A stretch of DNA of 7,534 nucleotides from Desulfurococcales archaeon (GCA_027061705.1 JAMOVB010000098.1:1-7534); one strand, 5' to 3'. Shown: positions 1 to 7,534, counted from the stretch's first letter. Numbers and translations: made by a program. Notes: generated from the sequence alone by a model not told the origin.

Positions 1-15
1 GAGTTCCTTGAAGAT

Positions 16-1413
16 ATGCTGGGCAAGGGTCTGGGTAACGCCACAATATCGTTTGACGGCTCGAAACTCTACATTAGGTTTGACAGGTACTTAGGCGACC
101 TGTACAGTGGCAACCTAAGGAATCTGATAAGGTACGATCATAAAAGCAAGATGTTCTGCGCAGACCCCTACGTATACCACGACCTCAAGGAGGAGCTAAG
201 CAAGCTTGGGTTTACGATTACCGACCTGACGGGCTTTAAGGATGACCTTAGACTAGGCATTGACCTAAGATTTGAGGGTGAGCTACGCGACTATCAGGAG
301 GAGGCAATAGAGCATTGGCTGAAGAACCGCGGGAGGGGTGTGGTAGCCCTCCCAACAGGCTCCGGGAAGACAGTCATAGGTGTTGCCTCGATAACTAAGG
401 TTAGGCAAAGGACGCTTGTGATAGCATATACTAAAGAGCAACTCATGCAGTGGAGGCAAGCCATATTGAGGTTTACTAACGCTCCCGAGTATATCATTGG
501 TTTATACTACAGTAGGGAGAAGAGGATAGCGCCGATAACCCTAGCTACATATCAGACAGCCTACAAGCACGTGTTAAACCTCCTGCCGCACTACAATCAC
601 CTGATTATCGATGAGGTACACCATCTGCCGGCAGAGAAGTTTAAGGTAATAGCTTCAAAAATGCCTGCAAAGTACCGCATGGGTCTTTCAGCCACACCCT
701 ACAGGGAGGACGGAAAGCACGTCATGCTATTTCCACTTATGGGAGGCGTTATCTACTACAAAACGCCTCAAGAGTTAGCTGAGAAGGGATACTTAGCTAG
801 GTACAGGATAATAACAATTAAGGTTCCTCTGACACAGGCAGAGAAGCGTAAGTACGAGGAGCTACGTAAGGCCTACAGGAACGTGGCCGGCTACGCGGAC
901 TTTACATCAATACTTGAGGCAGCCAGGAAGGGGGATCGCCGGGCGATGCACGCGTTACGGATACACTCTGAAATTCGCCAGCTGGTGCAGAAGTCGGAAT
1001 CGAAAATTCGTAAGGTTGAGGAGATAATTAAGGACGAGCTAAGCAGGGGGTCTAAAATAATAGTTTTCGCACATTACGTTGACCTAGCAAAGGACATAGC
1101 AGAGAGGGTGGGTGGGTACCTTCTGACGGGTGAGATGGATATTAAAGAGAGGAAGAAGGTTCTAGAGGCATTCCGAAATATGAGGAGTGGTGTTCTGGTA
1201 GTTACTACCGTCGGAGATGAAGGCTTGGACATACCGGACGCTAACGTAGGCATCCTGATAGCAGGCACCGGCTCCCGCAGGCAGTTCATTCAAAGGCTAG
1301 GCCGCTTACTGAGGCCGGGGAAGGAGGAAGCACGGCTCTATGAGATAGTCGCTAAGGGTACCTCGGAGGAGTACCAATCACGCAGAAGGAAGCAGACAAG
1401 GATAGAGATGTGA
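16..1413 (+). CDS. xpb: XPB-family archaeal DNA helicase (SF2 repair/transcription helicase)
   Basis: Superfamily 2 DNA helicase related to eukaryotic XPB/Rad25, an ATP-driven 3'-5' unwinding or strand-separating enzyme thought to act in archaeal DNA repair with the nuclease Bax1. Residues 1-75 fit the N-terminal damage-recognition-like region of archaeal XPB. The first helicase domain shows RDYQ (91-94), Walker A LPTGSGKT (112-119), the DEVHH box (199-203) and SATP (225-228). The XPB-specific RED motif is at 230-232. The second domain carries the motif V region (397-410) and motif VI QRLGRLLRPGK (426-436). At 465 residues it is full length for the family. The frame stays open to base 1 and no ribosome site precedes the ATG at 16, so the true start could lie a little upstream or the message could be leaderless. 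No bax1-like gene follows: 45 bases downstream a convergent gene ends. Family assignment is firm; the exact start is not. Confidence 0.93.
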   Translation: MLGKGLGNATISFDGSKLYIRFDRYLGDLYSGNLRNLIRYDHKSKMFCADPYVYHDLKEELSKLGFTITDLTGFKDDLRLGIDLRFEGELRDYQEEAIEHWLKNRGRGVVALPTGSGKTVIGVASITKVRQRTLVIAYTKEQLMQWRQAILRFTNAPEYIIGLYYSREKRIAPITLATYQTAYKHVLNLLPHYNHLIIDEVHHLPAEKFKVIASKMPAKYRMGLSATPYREDGKHVMLFPLMGGVIYYKTPQELAEKGYLARYRIITIKVPLTQAEKRKYEELRKAYRNVAGYADFTSILEAARKGDRRAMHALRIHSEIRQLVQKSESKIRKVEEIIKDELSRGSKIIVFAHYVDLAKDIAERVGGYLLTGEMDIKERKKVLEAFRNMRSGVLVVTTVGDEGLDIPDANVGILIAGTGSRRQFIQRLGRLLRPGKEEARLYEIVAKGTSEEYQSRRRKQTRIEM

Positions 1414-1458
1414 TCGAGGTGTGAGTTTGAGAGTTTCTGTCATGAAGGCCTTAAGGGC

Positions 1459-2187
1459 TTAGCAGACGTACGTTAGAGACCTAACGATAAGCTCTTCCCT
1501 TAACTTCCTGTCGCTTGGTATGCAGGCAAGCGCTAATGAAGCATTGAACGGTATCTCAGCTATTAGAACGTTATCCCCTAAATAGAGCAGAGGCTTTGAG
1601 AGCATGAGCAGCTTCCTGGGGGGCTCGATGCCTAAGCACCTACACTCCCACTCCTCAGGCACGCTTCCTGACCTAATTAATTCTCTAATACCGTAGACAA
1701 CCGGATGATTGCTCCATAAGTACCACGGCCTAGCTGTCAATTCCCTAACGACCACTTCCCGGAGATTAGGCAGAAACGCCACATGCCTCGCATTAAGGTA
1801 GCTCTCAACGTACTTCCCTAGGGATGTATCCACAATTCTGTACTCAACGCTACCAGAGTACTCGATAGTTACGAGGGAGGGCGTGTTCTCAGCTAAAGCC
1901 TCAGCAGCCTTCAAGATACTGGGTAATGAGACAGCCTTACACTCGGCCCAACACTCATCAGCAACCGTCATAGACGGTAATGTCCCAGAGTCTTCGGCAG
2001 GGGTCTCAGAGATCACGGTGAGGGGAGGCAGACAAATAAGCTTGATAGACCCCCTAAACAGTACGGGCAGTGTTGAAGGTTTAGTGATGATCTTAACTTC
2101 CCCTAGCTTGCTTAACCTCCTTAAGTAGCTTGCTAGGGTTTCCGAAGCATTGCGCAGATATATGACTTCGCCCTTGCCCAGCCTCAC
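1459..2187 (-). CDS. Hypothetical protein, 242 residues, unrecognised family
   Basis: I do not recognise this protein. It is probably a real gene. Its GTG start is preceded by GAGGTGATC, almost perfectly complementary to the archaeal 16S 3' end, and the frame fills the space up to the convergent XPB-family helicase gene. The product looks soluble, with no signal peptide or clear membrane span. Seven cysteines (52, 79, 83, 182, 184, 222, 242) include ECWAEC (78-83) and ECRC (181-184). Together these could hold a metal or disulfides, but the spacing matches no standard zinc finger. A tryptophan- and proline-bearing stretch lies at 153-162. Alternating charged and hydrophobic segments suggest an alpha/beta fold. 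It is a single-gene unit, divergent from the guide RNA and RAM-protein gene. TATA-like candidates lie around 2219-2226 and 2234-2247. Context gives no function. Confidence 0.72.
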   Translation of the reverse strand: MRLGKGEVIYLRNASETLASYLRRLSKLGEVKIITKPSTLPVLFRGSIKLICLPPLTVISETPAEDSGTLPSMTVADECWAECKAVSLPSILKAAEALAENTPSLVTIEYSGSVEYRIVDTSLGKYVESYLNARHVAFLPNLREVVVRELTARPWYLWSNHPVVYGIRELIRSGSVPEEWECRCLGIEPPRKLLMLSKPLLYLGDNVLIAEIPFNASLALACIPSDRKLREELIVRSLTYVC

Positions 2188-2189
2188 GA

Positions 2190-2198
2190 GATCACCTC
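2190..2198 (-). promoter_or_regulatory. Strong Shine-Dalgarno site of the 242-residue hypothetical gene
   Basis: On the minus strand GAGGTGATC lies just before the GTG at 2187. Its core GAGGTG is 5 nt from the start codon. This is nearly the full anti-Shine-Dalgarno complement of archaeal 16S rRNA. It both fixes the start codon and argues that the unknown gene is translated. Confidence 0.75.
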
Positions 2199-2250
2199 AA
2201 CTACTGCGGTAGGTATCAGTTATTTCCCTCTGCTACCTAAATTACCTTAG

Positions 2251-2303
2251 TTGATGAGCCTTGTAAGGGCTGAGGCAGTCGGTGATGATACCGGGCTTTC
2301 TGA
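2251..2303 (+). ncRNA. C/D box guide sRNA (predicted tRNA-Val(UAC) U34 2'-O-methylation guide)
   Basis: All four boxes of an archaeal C/D sRNA occur in order. Box C is TTGATGA (2251-2257; consensus RTGATGA, first base deviates) and box D' is CTGA (2270-2273). Box C' is GTGATGA (2282-2288) and box D is CTGA (2300-2303). The guides are 12 nt (2258-2269) and 11 nt (2289-2299), close to the 12-nt spacing typical of hyperthermophilic archaea. The D'-C' spacer is 8 nt, and the total of 53 nt is the usual size. Flanking AATTAC (2240-2245) and GTAATT (2305-2310) can pair to close the ends, though 5 nt separate the 5' arm from box C. Such RNAs bind L7Ae, Nop5 and fibrillarin, which methylates the target base paired to the fifth guide base upstream of D or D'. 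A TATA-like TTATTT (2219-2224) is placed for a start near 2247. No homology search was possible. Confidence 0.82.
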
Positions 2304-2378
2304 AGTAATTAATTTTCCGTGAATAAATCCATACTACATTTATTAGGTGCCTCGACTATATATTACGATGATGGCGCT

Positions 2379-2621
2379 ATGCCTGCCGCGATAGTTCTTG
2401 TAAATACAGAAATAGGTGCGGAATCGCAGGTTATGGAGGAGCTCTCGAAGATAAAGGGTGTTAAGGAAATACACGTGGTTTACGGAATGTTCGACCTCGT
2501 AGTGAAGGCGGAAGCAGAATCACACGAGGCGTTAAGGGAGCTAGTAATAAACAGAATCAGGAGGATACCGCAGGTTAGAGGAACAACAACAATGATAATA
2601 ATAGAATCGAGGAAACTCTAA
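2379..2621 (+). CDS. Stand-alone Lrp/AsnC ligand-binding (RAM) domain protein
   Basis: An 80-residue protein consisting only of the RAM (AsnC_trans_reg) domain, without the helix-turn-helix of Lrp/AsnC regulators. Typical features are the N-terminal beta strand AAIVLVNTEIG, the motif VYGMFDLVVKAEAES (34-48) and the closing strand TTTMIIIES (69-77). Such small proteins form ring-like oligomers that bind amino acids or other small effectors and may pair with full-length Lrp regulators; what this one binds is unknown. I chose the ATG at 2379 because stand-alone RAM proteins are usually 75-82 residues and begin just before this first strand. A longer in-frame GTG at 2319 would add 20 residues unlike the family. 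A weak GATGATGG lies just upstream, and TATA-like tracts sit at 2339-2345 and 2356-2363. It starts 75 bases after the guide RNA ends, on the same strand. Confidence 0.88.
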   Translation: MPAAIVLVNTEIGAESQVMEELSKIKGVKEIHVVYGMFDLVVKAEAESHEALRELVINRIRRIPQVRGTTTMIIIESRKL

Positions 2622-2677
2622 AACAAGGAACTGTTAAAGCCGAGCGCCTGCTTACGTGTCGGTGTGATGGCACAGAA

Positions 2678-2696
2678 GTTAAACCGAGTTTTTAAC
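2678..2696 (+). terminator. Possible terminator hairpin after the RAM-domain gene
   Basis: GTTAAA (2678-2683) and TTTAAC (2691-2696) can form a 6-bp stem, with a run of five T (2689-2693) at the loop/stem junction. It sits 57 bases after the stop codon in the convergent gap. Archaeal termination mainly needs T-runs, so the T5 may matter more than the stem. The call is weak. Confidence 0.3.
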
Positions 2697-2737
2697 GTAG
2701 TGTTCACACACTTTACTACTAATCATATTCTCACAGA

Positions 2738-2759
2738 TTAGGCTTCGGCTTCCTAAAAA
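2738..2759 (-). terminator. Possible terminator region after iorB
   Basis: Downstream of the iorB stop on the minus strand there is a T5 run (complement of 2755-2759) beside a 5-bp inverted repeat. The repeat arms are TTAGG (2738-2742) and CCTAA (2752-2756). The enclosed bases contain TTCG on the plus strand. The position in a convergent gap suits transcription termination, but neither element is strong. Confidence 0.3.
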
Positions 2760-2801
2760 TCATCTTCTCAGAGTTACTTAAGCTAGGATCCGTCTTAATC
2801 A

Positions 2802-3446
2802 CTAACTATCTCTGCAAACGCCGGATGCCTTGCAGATCGACTTTAGGATGCGCTCACATCGAATTCCTTCGCTCAGGCCCTTCTCGAATATCTTGATATT
2901 AGCTTCCCTTACCCTACCTTTCCCGATCTTACCTACCTCACGGCGGCATGAATCTATGCTGACAACGCCTGCTCTACTCAGTAGCCCGGCTACATAGCCT
3001 AAGACGTACATGTTAGCCCCTACGGGATTCCCGAGTTTCTGGGCTTCAGCGCTCGCATCAAGAACAACTAGGTTATCCCCTGCGAGTTCCCTAAGGTATT
3101 TGAGAAGCTCGTCCTCTGTAGGAACCTCGGCATCGGGTAGCGACGGCGGTATAACCCTCCTATTAACTATAATGACAGAATCATCTCTAACGAAGTAGGA
3201 GTACCTCACGGCCTCTACTAGCTCCAATCCTATGAGGAGATGGCCGTCGCCCTCGGGAATTAGCGGGGCGTAGACATCGTCACCTATTCTCAAATGAACT
3301 ATTACTGAGCCCCCTCTTTGGCTCATGCCGTGGGTTTCAGACACTAACGCCTTAACGCCTCTCGCAACAGCGCTGGACGCGAGCACCCTTGTTAGGGTTA
3401 GTATCCCTTGACCACCTACACCCACAACTATCGAGTTCAGGGGCAC
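2802..3446 (-). CDS. iorB: Indolepyruvate:ferredoxin oxidoreductase subunit beta
   Basis: Small subunit of indolepyruvate:ferredoxin oxidoreductase, the cytoplasmic enzyme that oxidatively decarboxylates aryl pyruvates from aromatic amino acid transamination to aryl-acetyl-CoA while reducing ferredoxin. It matches the gamma-type domain of 2-oxoacid:ferredoxin oxidoreductases. Visible features are the glycine-rich GVGGQG (9-14), the signature HGMSQRGGSV (39-48) and GNPVGANMYVLGY (139-151). At 214 residues it is normal length. I chose the GTG at 3446 because GGAGGTGA (3452-3459) lies 5 nt before it. The alternative GTG at 3455 would overlap that ribosome site and add three residues. It follows iorA with a 5-base gap, and its ribosome site contains the iorA stop codon, so the two are likely translationally coupled. 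The C-terminal tail has three cysteines (197, 205, 211) of no clear meaning. Confidence 0.93.
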   Translation of the reverse strand: MPLNSIVVGVGGQGILTLTRVLASSAVARGVKALVSETHGMSQRGGSVIVHLRIGDDVYAPLIPEGDGHLLIGLELVEAVRYSYFVRDDSVIIVNRRVIPPSLPDAEVPTEDELLKYLRELAGDNLVVLDASAEAQKLGNPVGANMYVLGYVAGLLSRAGVVSIDSCRREVGKIGKGRVREANIKIFEKGLSEGIRCERILKSICKASGVCRDS

Positions 3447-3451
3447 GGCTC

Positions 3452-3459
3452 TCACCTCC
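3452..3459 (-). promoter_or_regulatory. Shine-Dalgarno site of iorB embedded in the iorA stop
   Basis: The minus-strand bases GGAGGTGA are an excellent ribosome site for the GTG at 3446. The same bases encode the end of the last Trp codon, the final Arg and the TGA stop of iorA. This places termination of iorA and initiation of iorB within one ribosome footprint and decides the iorB start. Confidence 0.7.
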
Positions 3460-5365
3460 AGTACTTATCTATTAAGCTTCTAACACTTCCAGCCTCTGCG
3501 ATAGGTTCTATCGCCTTAGCGGGGCATATGTCAGCACATACTCCGCAGCCAGAGCATAATGCGGCATCTATCACGGCCTTGCCGTCACTACCCTTTCTTA
3601 TTGCTGGGCAAGCGAACACCCTATAGCATATGCCGCAAGCCACGCACTTCTCCTTATTAACGCTGAACTTAGGCACGGCGACACCGGCTCTCCTTAACGC
3701 CCGGAGAGCCTCAAGCGCGCATTTCCTCCTCACAATTAGGACCGCTGGCTTACCCGCGGTACGTACGTGAGCAACAGCCTCCTTAAGTGCGTTCTCGACC
3801 TCACCCACGTTGAAGGGATCAACAACTCTGACAAAGTTCACGCCAAACCCTCTAACAACGTTCTCCGGCGGTATGTACTGCCCGTTAAGCCTAGATGCTG
3901 GTGAGGGCTGATGACCGGTCATCGCCGTTACTTCATTATCAAGTATTACTGTGATTATAGGTAGCTTATGCCATACGGCGTTGACTAGGGGCGGTAATCC
4001 CGCATGATAGAACGTTGAATCACCTATCACAGCGAAGACTACCTGCGGCGTCCCTATGCTGAATCCATTTGCGGTTCCTATGCTTCCTCCCATCTCTATC
4101 ACGATGTCTTGGAGTTTATACGGCGGGTTTCTCCCTAAGGCATAGCAACCTATATCCCCCGTGACTATATAGTCGATCCCGCTTCTGTTTAGGAATTTAC
4201 GGAACGCATAGAAGAACGGCCTGTAGGGGCATCCGGGGCAGAATGCTGGCGGTCTAGGAGGCAGCTTAGGCGCTTGAGGCTTACGCTGCGCGCTCCAGCC
4301 GACTTCCGCCACATCCTTTCCTAGGGCCTTGGCCAGCGCCCTATATGCTCTAGTGAATGTCATTTCGTAAGGCAGACCCACAAGCTCCTTGCCCACTACC
4401 CTTACGTTAATCCCAACCTCATTCACTAGCGAACGCACCTGTAGCTCCACAAGGGGTTCGAGCTCCTCAACAACAAGAACCTTATTAGCGCCGCTTTCAT
4501 CTAGCGACCTCAGCACAAGCTCCCTTGGAATCGGGTAAGGTGTACCCACCTTAAGTATCGTTACGCTCTCGCCAAGCCTCTCCGCAGCCTCTTTAACATA
4601 CCCGTAAGATACTCCCGAAGCGATTACTAGCAACTTACCCGATCCTTCAATCCTATTGAAAGGTACGTTGTTAACACGCTTAACTATTGACTCCCACCTT
4701 CTCAGTAGCTCTTTCTTATCCCTGCGCGCTATCGACGGTACTAGGACATAGCGCTCCTCCTTATTGAACCTCCCTATATTCCTCTCCCTACCTAACTTCG
4801 GTATAGGTGCTAGGGTGACAGGCCCTCTAGCATGGCTGACGCGCGTGGTTGTCCTTAGGATAACGGGGTGCTTAAACTCCCCGCTAAAGCCGAAGAGGTA
4901 CTTGACCATATCCTTAGCCTCGGCAGGGTCGTAGGGCTCGAAGACCGGTATGTAGGAGTGGAATCCGTAGATTCTATTATCCTGCTCATTCTGACTACTC
5001 CACATGCTAGGGTCGTCGGCCGTCACCACCACTAACGCGCCATTAACCCCAGTATAGGCCGAGCTCATAAGGGGTTCGGCAGCAACGTTGAGACCTACGT
5101 GCTTCATCGCGACTATGGCTCTCAGCCCCGATGCTGCGGCAGCGTACGCCACCTCATAAGCTACTTTCTCATTAACGCACCAGTCAGCATAGAACCCTAC
5201 ACGGTCACGGACACTTATTAATGCCTCAAGAATCTCTGAGGAGGGCGTGCCCGGATAGGCCGTGGCAACATCTACTCCAGCTTCTAACGCCCCGCGGGCT
5301 ATAGCCTCGTTGCCGAGGAGAAGAACGGCCCCCTCGCTTAGGTTTAGGGTCTCCCTAAACGACAT
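3452..5365 (-). CDS. iorA: Indolepyruvate:ferredoxin oxidoreductase subunit alpha (TPP and 2x[4Fe-4S])
   Basis: Large catalytic subunit of indolepyruvate:ferredoxin oxidoreductase; binds thiamine diphosphate and iron-sulfur clusters and partners IorB. An N-terminal pyrimidine-type domain has YPGTPSSE (37-44). A middle transketolase C-like domain covers about 240-345. CPGCPYR (376-382) and DIGCYALG (404-411) introduce the TPP domain. The diphosphate/Mg site is GDS (448-450) through DNEVTAMTGHQP (476-487). The C-terminal ferredoxin domain has two cysteine sets. Set one is C574, C577, C580, C586 with the wider Cx2Cx2Cx5CP spacing I recall for IorA; set two is C604, C607, C610, C614 with classical spacing. 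At 637 residues it is full length and intact. The ATG has AGGA 4-5 nt upstream. It lies 86 bases after pyrG on the same strand and directly precedes iorB. Substrate preference (indole-, phenyl- or hydroxyphenyl-pyruvate) cannot be read from sequence. Confidence 0.96.
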   Translation of the reverse strand: MSFRETLNLSEGAVLLLGNEAIARGALEAGVDVATAYPGTPSSEILEALISVRDRVGFYADWCVNEKVAYEVAYAAAASGLRAIVAMKHVGLNVAAEPLMSSAYTGVNGALVVVTADDPSMWSSQNEQDNRIYGFHSYIPVFEPYDPAEAKDMVKYLFGFSGEFKHPVILRTTTRVSHARGPVTLAPIPKLGRERNIGRFNKEERYVLVPSIARRDKKELLRRWESIVKRVNNVPFNRIEGSGKLLVIASGVSYGYVKEAAERLGESVTILKVGTPYPIPRELVLRSLDESGANKVLVVEELEPLVELQVRSLVNEVGINVRVVGKELVGLPYEMTFTRAYRALAKALGKDVAEVGWSAQRKPQAPKLPPRPPAFCPGCPYRPFFYAFRKFLNRSGIDYIVTGDIGCYALGRNPPYKLQDIVIEMGGSIGTANGFSIGTPQVVFAVIGDSTFYHAGLPPLVNAVWHKLPIITVILDNEVTAMTGHQPSPASRLNGQYIPPENVVRGFGVNFVRVVDPFNVGEVENALKEAVAHVRTAGKPAVLIVRRKCALEALRALRRAGVAVPKFSVNKEKCVACGICYRVFACPAIRKGSDGKAVIDAALCSGCGVCADICPAKAIEPIAEAGSVRSLIDKYWR

Positions 5366-5451
5366 TTCGTCCTACCGTATAATTTATTCGGAGAGTGGGA
5401 AAATGTTTTCGCGTTCATATTGTAATAATTTTTAAAACATTCACGGACGCG
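5366..5451 (-). promoter_or_regulatory. AT-rich gap between pyrG and iorA, probable iorAB promoter region
   Basis: This 86-base gap is much richer in A and T than the genes on either side. On the minus strand TTTAAAAATT (5427-5436) is a plausible TATA element giving a start near 5405 and a leader of about 40 nt. A second TATA-like AATAAATTAT (5379-5388) sits too close to the ATG at 5365 for a normal leader. GGTAGGA (5370-5376) is the iorA ribosome site. The T-runs could also end pyrG transcripts. Assignment rests on base composition and spacing only. Confidence 0.4.
5402..5441. repeat. 8-bp inverted repeat upstream of iorA
   Basis: AATGTTTT (5402-5409) is perfectly inverted as AAAACATT (5434-5441), with a 24-base spacer. 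The right arm overlaps the TATA-like TTTAAAAATT. It could be a regulator binding site for iorAB or part of a pyrG terminator, or it may be chance in AT-rich DNA. Confidence 0.35.
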
Positions 5452-7086
<1,635 letters not shown>

Positions 7087-7534
7087 TTATGAGCTTACCT
7101 CACTCCTTAGGTTCAATAACCTCCTAGCAAATCCTAGGGGATCCTTGAGAACTTGAGGCACGTGTTTAAGGATCTCAGTAGGCGAGGCTTTACCTCCTAC
7201 CAGGTAGGCGTACTCACCAGCAGCGGCGTTAACGAACGCTGCAATACATGCTGCCCTGAATAAGCTACCGCCCCTAGCTACCGCCGTAGCTATTAGCCCC
7301 GCCAGCACATCTCCGGTGCCGCCGCAACTCATATCCTGGTGCCCCACACCGATTCTGAGTTTATACTTACCGTCAGACGACGCTATGACGTCAACATAGC
7401 CCTTAAGTAACGTGACGCAACCGTACCTGCTCGATATCTCCTTAGCGATCGAAACACGCTCTTCAATAGAGGCTGGAGGGCTGAATCTCCTACCAAGTAA
7501 CGCTGAGGCCTCACCCAGATGAGGTGTTAGGACA
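7087..7534 (-). CDS. nnr: ADP-dependent NAD(P)H-hydrate dehydratase, C-terminal part (5' end outside window)
   Basis: Repairs hydrated NADH and NADPH by ATP- or ADP-driven dehydration; ribokinase-like YjeF C-terminal (CARKD) domain. The frame runs without a stop to the right edge, leaving 148 visible residues, so the gene continues beyond the window. Counting from the edge, the family motif LTPHLGEA is at 2-9 and LKGYVD at 43-48. The signature GHQDMSCGGTGDVLAG is at 64-79, with Asp75 of GTGD as the expected catalytic base. The usual Met-Ala/Thr before the glycines is Met-Ser-Cys here, a mild variation. In many archaea this domain is fused to an N-terminal NAD(P)HX epimerase (two-domain Nnr of about 500 residues); whether that holds here cannot be seen. 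An internal GTG at 7347 falls in the middle of the signature and is not a real start. It is followed closely by pyrG. Confidence 0.93.
   Translation of the reverse strand, partial: VLTPHLGEASALLGRRFSPPASIEERVSIAKEISSRYGCVTLLKGYVDVIASSDGKYKLRIGVGHQDMSCGGTGDVLAGLIATAVARGGSLFRAACIAAFVNAAAGEYAYLVGGKASPTEILKHVPQVLKDPLGFARRLLNLRSEVSS

Noticed and set aside
1445..1460. Near-palindrome AAGGCCTTAAGGGCTT as a shared terminator
   Set aside because: One mismatch, no T-run beside it and it includes the last bases of the convergent gene; too weak to call.
1421..1462. A 13-codon GTG frame right after the XPB-family gene, with GAGGT before it, as a remnant bax1 start
   Set aside because: It stops after 13 codons, has no resemblance I can support and overlaps the end of the convergent gene.
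2083..2090. Perfect box C sequence AGTGATGA as a second C/D sRNA
   Set aside because: No CTGA follows at a usable distance and it lies antisense inside the hypothetical gene.
2319..2378. Upstream GTG as the start of the RAM-domain protein
   Set aside because: The added 20 residues do not fit the family, no ribosome site precedes it and it directly follows the sRNA.
3570..3720. Cx2Cx2Cx5C spacing in IorA as a damaged ferredoxin site
   Set aside because: As I recall, IorA proteins of other archaea share this wider spacing in the first cluster, so it is a family trait and not decay.
3910..3923. Perfect 14-bp palindrome GATGACCGGTCATC
   Set aside because: It encodes the conserved Met-Thr-Gly-His motif of the IorA TPP domain, so protein constraint explains it.

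Overview
The window looks like ordinary chromosome from a hyperthermophilic archaeon of the Thermoproteota (crenarchaeal) type. The protein families point this way: an archaeal XPB-type helicase, a fused IorA with a separate IorB, a crenarchaeal-style CTP synthase and a stand-alone RAM-domain protein. So do the strong GGAGGTGAT-type ribosome sites, the GTG starts and the AGG/AGA/ATA-rich codon use. A finer taxonomic placement is not supported by sequence reading alone. I see no mobile element, CRISPR array, rRNA or tRNA gene.

Layout from left to right: an XPB-family DNA helicase on + (16-1413) runs into a convergent unknown 242-residue protein on - (1459-2187). A 131-base gap follows, between that gene and a + strand gene. 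This gap holds the most interesting item, a well-formed C/D box guide sRNA on + (2251-2303). Next is an 80-residue Lrp/AsnC ligand-binding (RAM) protein on + (2379-2621). A 180-base convergent gap with two weak hairpins separates it from a long run of - strand genes. Read in their own direction these are the C-terminal part of an NAD(P)HX dehydratase (cut by the right edge), pyrG (CTP synthase), iorA and iorB (indolepyruvate:ferredoxin oxidoreductase).

The nnrD/pyrG gap and the iorA/iorB gap are very short, so each pair is probably co-transcribed. An 86-base AT-rich gap between pyrG and iorA may carry a separate iorAB promoter. IorA and IorB form one enzyme that oxidises aryl pyruvates from aromatic amino acid breakdown to aryl-acetyl-CoA with ferredoxin reduction. 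Nnr repairs damaged NAD(P)H and PyrG makes CTP, so this is core metabolism.

The main discovery is the guide RNA. All four boxes are present, with 12- and 11-nt guides. The D' guide is complementary over 12 nt to the anticodon arm expected for tRNA-Val(UAC), and the 5-nt rule puts the predicted 2'-O-methylation exactly on wobble U34. The second guide has no target I can assign with confidence.
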